Shown: positions 1-4,938, numbered from the stretch's first letter. The stretch: 5,650 nt of DNA from Nitrososphaeraceae archaeon (GCA_025922755.1 JAICHE010000087.1:1-5650); one strand, 5' to 3'. Numbers and translations are program-made. Notes: generated from the letters alone by a model not told the origin.

Positions 1-2
1 AT

Positions 3-371
3 CCAAATGAACCAAATGCAAAAAATGCATTTGAAATGATGGAGGGGTCTGGAGCCGATGTTGATCCTGAGATTGTTTATCATTTCATTGAAAGAATGAA
101 AATGCCTAATGCAAAAATGGCTTTCATGTCTACTATATTGGGACTAAAAAATGCTGAAATTATTACCACTAAACTCCAAACCATTAATGTTCCAACTCTG
201 ATAATTTGGGGTTCAAATGATCCTGTAATTCCCCTAAAACACGCAGACGGATTTGTGTCGTCAATTAAGGATTGCAGATTTTACCGAATGGATGGATGTG
301 GACATACTCCATACGTTCAAGCTCCAAAGGAGTTTTCAGAAATCGTTCTTGATTTTTTAAACTCTGATTAG
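3..371 (+). CDS. Alpha/beta hydrolase fold protein, C-terminal part (5' end outside window)
   Basis: This is the last 122 residues of an alpha/beta hydrolase. The frame is open to the left edge, so the in-frame ATG at 36 is very unlikely to be the true start. The first ~50 visible residues are helical and look like the cap or lid region. Then comes the typical last part of the core: a hydrophobic strand (TLIIWG), the acidic catalytic residue in GSNDPVIP (Asp about visible residue 73) and the catalytic His in GCGHTPYVQAP (about visible residue 101), followed by a final helix. The nucleophile elbow lies outside the window, so esterase, lactonase, thioesterase and haloperoxidase-like activities cannot be told apart. 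It ends 36 bases before the phasin/AbrB gene, which seems to have its own promoter. A T6 run in its last codons (353-358) could terminate transcription. A role in PHA turnover is possible from position only. Confidence 0.85.
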   Translation, partial: PNEPNAKNAFEMMEGSGADVDPEIVYHFIERMKMPNAKMAFMSTILGLKNAEIITTKLQTINVPTLIIWGSNDPVIPLKHADGFVSSIKDCRFYRMDGCGHTPYVQAPKEFSEIVLDFLNSD

Positions 372-372
372 A

Positions 373-399
373 TATGGTTAAATACAGTTGAATACCATA
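373..399 (+). promoter_or_regulatory. Promoter of the phasin/AbrB operon, with a 6-bp inverted repeat around the TATA box
   Basis: A TATA-like element TTAAATAC at 378-385 is centred about 26 bases before the ATG at 408. This is the archaeal spacing expected for a transcript starting at or just before the start codon; no Shine-Dalgarno sequence precedes the ATG. The box is bracketed by a perfect inverted repeat, TATGGT (373-378) and ACCATA (394-399). The half-sites start 21 bases apart, about two helical turns. A further TACCA at 403-407 repeats the TACCA at 393-397 exactly 10 bases on. The layout suits an operator that blocks TBP/TFB or polymerase. The promoter call is fairly safe; the operator is inference. 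Confidence 0.6.
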
Positions 400-407
400 G
401 ATTACCA

Positions 408-833
408 ATGAGCGGTAATTATAGCCAATACGACCCTTCATCGATGTTCAAAGAATGGATTCAGAAGAGTGGTCGTGCACAGGCTGAATTTATTAAAAAT
501 TTTGGCTCATTAATGAATAACCAAGGTTCTCAGACATTCAATCCTCTAGAGACTCTCAAAACAATGTCAGATTCCACCAGAAATGCCCAATCCAATATAA
601 TGGAGAACATGACAAGCTTGCAAAACAAAAGCATGGATACAATGTTCAACATTGGGCAAATGCTTCCATCTTTCATGAATTGGGGTGCATACAAAACAAC
701 GGTTGGTAGTGCTGGCAGAATTTCAATTCCAGAAGCCGAACGAAATGCCCTTGGCTTAGGAGAAGGTGACTTGGTTCAAGTCATTATCCTTCCTATAGGA
801 AAAAAATCAGGTAACAAGGAGGTGAAACAATGA
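408..833 (+). CDS. Phasin-like protein with C-terminal AbrB/SpoVT-type domain, probable PHA granule-associated regulator (haloarchaeal PhaR-like)
   Basis: This 141-residue protein has two parts. Residues 1-90 are amphipathic, helical and rich in Met, Gln and Asn, as in granule-coating phasins (FKEWIQKSGRAQAEFIKNF at about 14-32). Residues ~96-131 match the swapped-hairpin AbrB/MazE/SpoVT domain: TTVGSAGRISIP, then ERNALGLGEGD and a final hydrophobic strand VQVIILPI. The tail is short and basic. AbrB domains usually sit at the N-terminus, so this order is uncommon. In the haloarchaeon Haloferax mediterranei an AbrB-domain protein, PhaR, represses its own phaRP operon and associates with PHA granules; the same role is inferred here from architecture and its place opposite phaEC. 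The AbrB part has few basic residues (K96, R104, R112) against four acidic ones, so dimerisation rather than DNA binding is a live alternative. The ATG at 408 fits a leaderless start. The stop overlaps the next gene in ATGA. Confidence 0.8.
   Translation: MSGNYSQYDPSSMFKEWIQKSGRAQAEFIKNFGSLMNNQGSQTFNPLETLKTMSDSTRNAQSNIMENMTSLQNKSMDTMFNIGQMLPSFMNWGAYKTTVGSAGRISIPEAERNALGLGEGDLVQVIILPIGKKSGNKEVKQ
817..825 (+). promoter_or_regulatory. Strong Shine-Dalgarno sequence for the downstream phasin gene
   Basis: AGGAGGTGA lies 4 bases before the ATG at 830 and is a nine-base match to the usual complement of the 16S rRNA 3' end. It sits inside the last codons of the upstream phasin/AbrB gene (Lys-Glu-Val-Lys). 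It fixes the start at 830 and suggests internal, efficient initiation on the bicistronic message, whereas the first gene of the operon shows no such site. Confidence 0.8.
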
Positions 834-1258
834 GTAAAAACGAGCAATCACAAAATAATCCAAAAGATGCATTTTCAACATATCAAGAAAACGTAGACAA
901 GGTATTTACAAGCATTAAACAATCAGTACCACAATATCATCAATCAATTACTAACGTACAACAAGAATACTTGCAAGCATATGAAAACATGGTAGATTCT
1001 TCAATTACATTACAAAAAGAATTTGCAAAGAAATCAGGTTTTGCAGCAAATATTCCTGAAACAACACTAAAAGTAATGCGTGATACTACTGAAGAATTTG
1101 TAAAGGCAGCTTCAATTCAAAATCAAATAGCCCTTGCAACAATTGATGCAACACAACAAAACATCAAAACCTTCAATGATAATGCAAAATCATTTGCAGA
1201 TCTAAACAAGAATATCATGCAATCATGGATTTCAGCATTTACCACACGTAACAACTAG
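830..1258 (+). CDS. Small helical phasin-like protein (PhaP-like), probable PHA granule coat
   Basis: The product has 142 residues, is almost wholly predicted helical, and has no signal peptide or membrane segment. It is rich in Gln, Asn, Lys and Ala and contains no Cys. Amphipathic stretches run over ~13-66 (DAFSTYQENVDKVFTSIKQS and onward) and ~78-136 (VMRDTTEEFVKAASIQNQIA, then FNDNAKSFADLNKNIMQSW), split by a Gly/Pro-containing break near 70-77. This two-block helical plan is that of phasins, which cover PHA granules and control their size and number. Sequence identity alone does not prove the family; the call rests on composition, length and its place between the AbrB-phasin gene and phaEC. 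The start is set by the ATGA overlap and a strong ribosome site. The codons are noticeably A-rich (many CAA, AAA, ACA), fitting a highly expressed structural protein. A general coiled-coil protein is the main alternative. Confidence 0.7.
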   Translation: MSKNEQSQNNPKDAFSTYQENVDKVFTSIKQSVPQYHQSITNVQQEYLQAYENMVDSSITLQKEFAKKSGFAANIPETTLKVMRDTTEEFVKAASIQNQIALATIDATQQNIKTFNDNAKSFADLNKNIMQSWISAFTTRNN

Positions 1259-1277
1259 TGGTCAAACCAATTTTTTT
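1259..1277 (+). terminator. Oligo-T terminator after the phasin gene, preceded by a small hairpin
   Basis: Directly after the stop codon, TGGT-CAA-ACCA (1259-1269) can form a 4-bp stem, followed by T7 at 1271-1277 and more T-rich sequence to 1295. Archaeal RNA polymerase ends at U-runs, so the T-tract is the stronger signal; the stem is short and may be chance. The tract acts on plus-strand transcripts only: read on the minus strand it is A-rich and would not stop phaC transcription. Confidence 0.55.
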
Positions 1278-1287
1278 AATTTTTATT

Positions 1288-2358
1288 TTATTTTTCTGAT
1301 CTTTCTAATAGCCATTGACCTAGCTCTGGAAGAACTTTCTTTTGCGACAAGGAGCTTGCAATCATCCCCACATGTCCAGTTGGATACATCCTAAGGGTTT
1401 TGTCCTCACTTCCTACAGCATAGTGTAGGGGCATACTACATTCAGGTGAGACTAGATGGTCACCAACTGCTACTTGTGTGAAAATTGGCATGTCGATTTT
1501 TTTCAAATCGATATGACTATTGTTTACATACATTTTATTTTGAATTAGTAAATTATCCTGATAGATGTCTTTTATCCATTGTTTGAATAATTCTCCTGGA
1601 ATTGGTGGTGTGTCACTGAGCCATTTTTCTACTCTTAGGAAACTATCAACGAATCGCTTGTTGTCGATATTTTTGAAAAAATTAACGTACTTTTCAATAC
1701 CTTGCTCAAATGGTTTTAGCACTGAAAAACAATAATACATGAATTCAGGAGGCATGTTCCCAATAGTGTCAACCATTTTATCAACATCCATATTTTTTGC
1801 AAGATTACTTACTACTGTGGTGTCTCTCCACCCATCAATTACCGGGGCAGTTGCTATGTAATTTTTTACACTTTCTGGATGCAAGGTGGTATAAGCTGTT
1901 GCCAAGGTGGCGCCTGTGCAATATCCTTGAAGAGATATTTTTTCTACTGATGATTCATTTTTGATGTATTCTACTGCACCATCCAAGTATCCGTTAATGT
2001 AATCATCAAAATCAAGATATTTGTCCATGGCAGTTGGGTTTCCCCAGTCCAACATGTAAACATCAAATCCTTGTTGTAGCAAGTTTCTCACCCAGCTTTT
2101 GTCTGGATGAATATCCAAAATATGATATCTGTTAATTAAAGCATAAGAAATAAGCAACGGTGTTTTGTGCTGTTTGTCTGTCAAGGGTTTGTAATGTAAT
2201 AATCGTGATTTGTCAATCTCTTGAACAACATCATGTGGAGTTACCTCCAAGATAATCTCATCAGGAGCTGCGACTAGTTTTGGAGCTTGCAAGACATTTT
2301 TATTAAATCTTATAATCTCCTCCATAATTTTTGGGTCTATTCTAGATTCACTTTTCAT
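1288..2358 (-). CDS. phaC: Class III poly(3-hydroxyalkanoate) synthase, catalytic subunit PhaC
   Basis: PhaC joins (R)-3-hydroxyacyl-CoA units into PHA with release of CoA, at the granule surface and in complex with PhaE. The protein has 356 residues, the usual size of class III PhaC and far shorter than class I/II enzymes. It is an alpha/beta hydrolase with a Cys nucleophile in the lipase-like box GYCTGA (Cys147), the conserved DWGNP segment (Asp104-Gly106), the catalytic Asp in VAVGDHLVSP (Asp300) and the catalytic His in YPTGHVGMIA (His329). The 153- and 29-residue spacings equal those of the Allochromatium vinosum triad (C149, D302, H331) as I recall it. All key residues are present, so an active enzyme is expected. 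The ATG overlaps the end of phaE by 11 bases in another frame, with AGGT 8 bases before it, which points to translational coupling. Substrate chain length cannot be read from the sequence, though class III enzymes prefer short chains. Confidence 0.95.
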   Translation of the reverse strand: MKSESRIDPKIMEEIIRFNKNVLQAPKLVAAPDEIILEVTPHDVVQEIDKSRLLHYKPLTDKQHKTPLLISYALINRYHILDIHPDKSWVRNLLQQGFDVYMLDWGNPTAMDKYLDFDDYINGYLDGAVEYIKNESSVEKISLQGYCTGATLATAYTTLHPESVKNYIATAPVIDGWRDTTVVSNLAKNMDVDKMVDTIGNMPPEFMYYCFSVLKPFEQGIEKYVNFFKNIDNKRFVDSFLRVEKWLSDTPPIPGELFKQWIKDIYQDNLLIQNKMYVNNSHIDLKKIDMPIFTQVAVGDHLVSPECSMPLHYAVGSEDKTLRMYPTGHVGMIASSLSQKKVLPELGQWLLERSEK

Positions 2359-2926
2359 TTTTTGCTACCTTTTTCTTTTTTGCTTCTATTTCCAATTTAA
2401 TTACTCGTTTTTTAAGGTCATGTAGTTCTTTGTAAACTTCATCAATCTCTTCCTTGCTTGGAAGGTTTGCAGATTGTAGTATTACATTTGTTATGTTATT
2501 CCAGTGCTTTGTCAGCTCTAGCTCTTGTGAAACAAGTTTTCCGTAGTTTTCTCCAAATTTCTTTGAATCAAAGAGTTCTGTAAAATCGTTATCAAATATG
2601 TCAATCCAAATGCGTTTGAATGCTTCAATTTGTTCAACGTCTTGTGGAACTTCTGGGGCCTTTAGATTAACCTTTTTTTGTGCCTCATTCCAGGTTTCGG
2701 CTAACTGCTTGTAGTATTCTGTGAGAAATTTGTTAAACTCTAAAAGGCTTTCATTTATCTCAATTAACTCTGTTGCAACTTTTTTTGAATTGGCAGCAAA
2801 ACTTCGCATCGGACCAGTTGATGCCAAAGCCTGTGGTTTACTTGACATCAAGTGTATCAAATCTGTCCAAAACAAAGACAGGTGCTTGTAATATTCTACT
2901 GTATCCTGGGGTGTTTGTGGGCTCAC
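2348..2926 (-). CDS. phaE: PHA synthase subunit PhaE (short archaeal form)
   Basis: PhaE is the non-catalytic partner needed for class III PhaC activity. This 192-residue protein is helical throughout. An N-terminal aromatic-rich helix (EYYKHLSLFWTDLIHLM, ~11-27) is followed by long amphipathic helices (~44-86 and ~97-150). The C-terminal LPSKEEIDEVYKELHDLKK (155-173), a coiled-coil segment, resembles the conserved end of the PhaE/PhaR subunit family. A Lys-rich tail closes it. Bacterial PhaE is about twice as long; the short form resembles that of haloarchaea. The start is GTG at 2926: the only nearby ATG (2931) is out of frame and hits TGA after one codon, and a TATA-like box is centred about 28 bases before the GTG, so a leaderless message is likely. 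It is first in the operon phaE-phaC. Identification is helped greatly by the adjacent phaC. Confidence 0.88.
   Translation of the reverse strand: MSPQTPQDTVEYYKHLSLFWTDLIHLMSSKPQALASTGPMRSFAANSKKVATELIEINESLLEFNKFLTEYYKQLAETWNEAQKKVNLKAPEVPQDVEQIEAFKRIWIDIFDNDFTELFDSKKFGENYGKLVSQELELTKHWNNITNVILQSANLPSKEEIDEVYKELHDLKKRVIKLEIEAKKKKVAKNEK
2367..2371 (-). promoter_or_regulatory. Weak Shine-Dalgarno-like site for phaC inside the end of phaE
   Basis: On the minus strand AAGGT occurs 8 bases before the phaC ATG, within the Lys-rich tail of phaE. It is a partial match to AGGTGA. Together with the 11-base overlap of the two genes it suggests coupled translation, which would keep the subunits near equal amounts. 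Confidence 0.45.
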
Positions 2927-2949
2927 GACATACTACAATCAAAGCTCGC

Positions 2950-2958
2950 AATAAATAG
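2950..2958. promoter_or_regulatory. Shared TATA-like box between divergent phaEC and the roadblock-like gene
   Basis: AATAAATAG (reverse CTATTTATT) is centred at about 2954. The minus-strand GTG of phaE (2926) is about 28 bases one way and the plus-strand ATG of the next gene (2980) about 26 bases the other. Both distances fit leaderless archaeal starts, and no better box is visible for either gene in this 53-base gap. AAGC (2942-2945) and GCTT (2962-2965) are placed symmetrically around the same centre. Archaeal TATA boxes are nearly palindromic and orientation is set by flanking BRE sequence, so one box could serve both ways; two overlapping boxes are equally possible. Confidence 0.5.
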
Positions 2959-2979
2959 ATCGCTTGCTTAATTAGACTA

Positions 2980-3369
2980 ATGGCCAATGAAGAGGAGCTT
3001 GAAAAGATATGCCAAAAAATTGTAAAATTAGATCCAAAAATGAGATCCGCCAGAATAATCAACAGTAGGGGCCATTTGGTTGCAGGAGGGATGAAAAAGG
3101 GTCTCATGTCACTTGAATCTCAAAAACAAGATGAGATGATGTTTATGGAGTTGGCCTTACGAGTTAGAATGCGAAGAGAATTTGATTCAGAATTTGGTCA
3201 GGTTCACTTTTCCATGTCTTACCGAGATAAAGTAATTGTGATGAGTTTTCCATTAGCAAATGATGATGTGCTTCTGATTTCAGCAGAAAAAGACCTAGAT
3301 TTTGGAAAAATCCCATTTAAAATTCTAAAAATAGCAAAACCCCTAAAGGATGTTATGAAAACATTCTAA
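2980..3369 (+). CDS. Roadblock/profilin-like small protein of unknown function
   Basis: I do not recognise a named family with certainty. The 129-residue product has no signal peptide or membrane helix. Its layout suggests the roadblock/LC7 or profilin-like fold: an N-terminal helix (~4-16), a strand pair around SARIINSRGHLVAGG (23-37), a long helix (~44-68, QDEMMFMELALRVRMRREF), three strands (FGQVHFSMSY, KVIVMSFPL and DVLLISAE, ~72-102), and a C-terminal helix (~112-128). Such proteins often partner small GTPases or act as dimeric scaffolds and sensors; no partner is visible here. It is transcribed away from phaE from a 53-base shared region and is followed 33 bases later by a phosphoribosyltransferase on the same strand. 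ATG 2980 gives leaderless spacing to the central TATA-like box. The fold is inference from the pattern of strands and helices; a function in PHA metabolism is not shown. Confidence 0.75.
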   Translation: MANEEELEKICQKIVKLDPKMRSARIINSRGHLVAGGMKKGLMSLESQKQDEMMFMELALRVRMRREFDSEFGQVHFSMSYRDKVIVMSFPLANDDVLLISAEKDLDFGKIPFKILKIAKPLKDVMKTF

Positions 3370-3370
3370 G

Positions 3371-3379
3371 AAATATATG
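3371..3379 (+). promoter_or_regulatory. Possible TATA box for the phosphoribosyltransferase gene
   Basis: AAATATATG is centred about 28 bases before the TTG at 3403, near the usual distance for a leaderless start. A GAGG at 3391-3394, 8 bases before the TTG, offers the other reading: translation from a message shared with the preceding gene. The two are not exclusive. Confidence 0.4.
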
Positions 3380-3402
3380 AAAATTTTATCGAGGATATTT
3401 AA

Positions 3403-3834
3403 TTGACGAAAAAAGATTCTGAATCACAAAGAGTAACTTGGTCTGAGGTTGAAAAACTAATGAAAGTTCTTGCAGATAAAGTGTCAAGTCTACAAAGGGA
3501 GTTTTCAAGTATTACCACAATTAGCCGTGGTGGTTTAGTTCCTGCCAGATTGTTAGCTGATCATCTTGGAATTAACGTCATAGTTGTTGATCCAAAAAAA
3601 ATAGCATCTGATTCTATTTTTGTGGACGATATTTATGATTCTGGGGCAACATTTAAGAAAATTATCAATCGAGTAGATCATCCAGCTGAACTAGTCTATG
3701 TAACACTTTTTGCAAGAAGAGGGAAAAAATATCCAAAACAGTTGATATTTGCCAAAAAAACAAACACCAACTCCTATATCGTCTATCCTTGGGATAAACT
3801 TGAATACAAAAGATTGAAAAAATACAGCCTTTAA
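3403..3834 (+). CDS. Purine-type phosphoribosyltransferase (Gpt/Hpt-like)
   Basis: This type I phosphoribosyltransferase probably makes a purine nucleotide from a free base (xanthine, guanine or hypoxanthine) and PRPP in cytosolic salvage. The 143-residue protein shows the family order: VTWSEVEKL at 11-19, the loop SRGGLVPARLLADHLG (41-56), the PRPP-binding motif SIFVDDIYDSGAT (71-83, with adjacent Asp75-Asp76), a strand and basic segment (VTLFARRGKK), and YIVYPWDKLE (125-134), like the C-terminal base-site segment of archaeal and Gpt-like enzymes. It is slightly short but complete. The start is TTG: the first in-frame ATG (residue 20) would remove the conserved VTWSEVEKL helix, and GAGG sits 8 bases before the TTG. 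Base specificity cannot be settled from sequence. It converges on tfb with only 13 bases between the stops. Confidence 0.88.
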   Translation: MTKKDSESQRVTWSEVEKLMKVLADKVSSLQREFSSITTISRGGLVPARLLADHLGINVIVVDPKKIASDSIFVDDIYDSGATFKKIINRVDHPAELVYVTLFARRGKKYPKQLIFAKKTNTNSYIVYPWDKLEYKRLKKYSL

Positions 3835-3849
3835 TTTTTAGAACGTTTT
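3835..3849 (+). terminator. T-rich end of the phosphoribosyltransferase transcript
   Basis: T5 (3835-3839) follows the stop directly, and a second T4 (3846-3849) overlaps the end of the opposing tfb gene. U-runs are sufficient termination signals in archaea. The opposing tfb transcript meets a T6 run only at 3822-3817, inside this gene, so the two mRNAs should overlap tail to tail. Confidence 0.35.
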
Positions 3850-4762
3850 ATTCAGTTTGAATCATTTTTCTCAATCCTGCACATCTGTTTCTGATTGTTA
3901 CTTCTGTAACTCCAGATGCAATTGAGATATCTTTTTGAGATTTTGTCTCTCCAGTACTAATGCAGGCCAAATAAAGAGCTGCTGCGGCAATTCCCATTGG
4001 GTCTTTTCCTGCAACTATTCCTAATTTCTTTGCTTTTTCAAGAATGGTGATTGCTTTTCTTTTACTTTTTTCAGTTAATTTTGCAATGCTTGCTATTCTT
4101 GAAACTCCTTTGACTGGGTCTACTACTGGCATCTTTAACTCTAATTCTCGGAAAATTAGTCTGTAGCATCTTGCCACATCCTTTCTTCTGATGTTTATTC
4201 CCTTTGCAATGTCATCTAAGGTCCTTGGTGTCTCTGTATTTCTACATGATGCATAAAGACACGCTGCAACTAATCCTTGGATGGATCTTCCTCTTACGAG
4301 TTTTTTCTCCATGGCTTTTCGGTAAATGTAAGCTGCTTTTTCAATTACTGCATCAGTTAATGCTAGTTTGTCTTTTAATTTGTCCATTTCATTTAATGCT
4401 TGACGAAGATTTCTATCTGCTGAAGAATGTGCTTGAGTTCTACTATCCCAAGTTCTCAATCTTTCAATTGAGCTTTTCATTGCTGAGGTCAGTGGTTTTC
4501 CAGTAGAATCTTTGTTTTGAGTTCCGATAATTGTTGATAGGCCCATATCATGCATTGTGAGAGAAGTCCCTGCACCTACACGAGTTCTGTTTGTGTCATC
4601 ATTTGCAAATGAACGCCATTCTGCACCAGTGTCTGAAATTTTATCTGTTACGACAAAACCACATTTTCCACAAAATAACTCTCCTGTATTTTGATCTGTT
4701 ACCATTTTTTTGTCGCCACATGATGGACACTTTGGTCCAGAAAGTATTGTGCCTTTTAACAT
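3848..4762 (-). CDS. tfb: Transcription initiation factor B (TFB)
   Basis: TFB binds the TBP-TATA complex and BRE DNA and recruits RNA polymerase, the archaeal match of TFIIB. The 304-residue protein is full length. It has an N-terminal zinc ribbon with CPSC (Cys12, Cys15) and CGKC (Cys31, Cys34), then the B-finger/reader region with DTGAEWRSF (44-52) and RTRVGAGTSLTMHDMG (59-74). Two cyclin-like repeats follow: ~98-200, containing GRSIQGLVAACLYASCR, and ~210-300, containing DPMGIAAAALYLAC. The second ends in a helix-turn-helix (SQKDISIASGVTEVTIRNR, 275-293) that contacts BRE. All zinc ligands are intact. Thaumarchaea commonly carry several TFB copies, so this may be one paralogue of a set; which one cannot be told here. 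No Shine-Dalgarno sequence precedes ATG 4762. The gene lies downstream of, and in the same direction as, the protease, but 176 T/A-rich bases separate them, so its own promoter is likely. Confidence 0.97.
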   Translation of the reverse strand: MLKGTILSGPKCPSCGDKKMVTDQNTGELFCGKCGFVVTDKISDTGAEWRSFANDDTNRTRVGAGTSLTMHDMGLSTIIGTQNKDSTGKPLTSAMKSSIERLRTWDSRTQAHSSADRNLRQALNEMDKLKDKLALTDAVIEKAAYIYRKAMEKKLVRGRSIQGLVAACLYASCRNTETPRTLDDIAKGINIRRKDVARCYRLIFRELELKMPVVDPVKGVSRIASIAKLTEKSKRKAITILEKAKKLGIVAGKDPMGIAAAALYLACISTGETKSQKDISIASGVTEVTIRNRCAGLRKMIQTE

Positions 4763-4797
4763 GCTTGAATAAAATTCAGCATTTTGGTTATTATCAT
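4756..4797 (-). other. Possible short upstream ORF overlapping the tfb start
   Basis: On the minus strand, ATG at 4797 opens a 13-codon frame (MIITKMLNFIQAC) that ends at TAA 4758-4756, past the tfb ATG (4762-4760) in a different frame. A second in-frame ATG is at 4782. It matters only if the tfb mRNA has a leader; no ribosome site is seen before it. AT-rich sequence makes such frames common, so chance is the default. Confidence 0.15.
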
Positions 4798-4854
4798 TTT
4801 TACATAGTTTCTACTGGTTATTGGTGTGTAGGTTAAGCTAACAAGAATTTGAGT

Positions 4855-4862
4855 CTATAAAC
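4855..4862 (-). promoter_or_regulatory. Candidate TATA box upstream of tfb
   Basis: TTTATAGA on the minus strand is the cleanest TATA-like word in the 176-base gap before tfb. It would start a transcript near 4833 and leave a leader of about 70 bases. A weaker element, ATAATAAC (about 4796-4788), sits at leaderless distance, and another T/A run lies at 4887-4895. The choice between them is open. Confidence 0.3.
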
Positions 4863-4911
4863 TGACAAAAAATTTCAATAAAGCTAATTTAAAATTGAAA
4901 ATTTTTTGAAG

Positions 4912-4937
4912 AAAAAACACACACTTTTCTCTAAAAA
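4912..4937 (-). terminator. T-rich termination region after the metalloprotease
   Basis: Read on the minus strand, T5 (4937-4933) directly follows the protease stop and T6 (4917-4912) follows 15 bases later, before the AT-rich stretch that leads to tfb. Repeated U-runs of this kind commonly end archaeal transcripts. No stable hairpin accompanies them on this strand. Confidence 0.4.
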
Positions 4938-4938
4938 C

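Noticed and set aside
2923..2931. Two-codon frame ATG-TCG-TGA on the minus strand touching the phaE GTG
   Set aside because: It could be a start-stop regulator, but it lies at the predicted transcript start and is too short to tell from chance; used only to exclude ATG 2931 as the phaE start.
2773..2958. Plus-strand ORF of 61 codons antisense to phaE
   Set aside because: It lies opposite the well-supported phaE frame and shows no recognisable domain or initiation signal.
2838..3107. Minus-strand ORF of 89 codons with a hydrophobic start, spanning the divergent promoter
   Set aside because: It is antisense to the roadblock-like gene and out of frame over phaE; the hydrophobicity is what the complement of a Lys/Glu-rich gene gives.
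4204..4506. Plus-strand ORF of 100 codons, Leu/Phe-rich
   Set aside because: It is wholly antisense to the cyclin repeats of tfb; its composition is that of a shadow frame and it has no start signal.
4591..4836. Plus-strand ORF of 81 codons over the 5' end of tfb
   Set aside because: It is antisense to the zinc ribbon, and its Cys/His-rich look comes from the complement of the tfb codons; no promoter or ribosome site.
4891..4907. AAAATT-GAA-AATTTT hairpin followed by TT on the plus strand
   Set aside because: It is made almost wholly of A/T in an A/T-rich gap and no plus-strand transcript is expected to end here.
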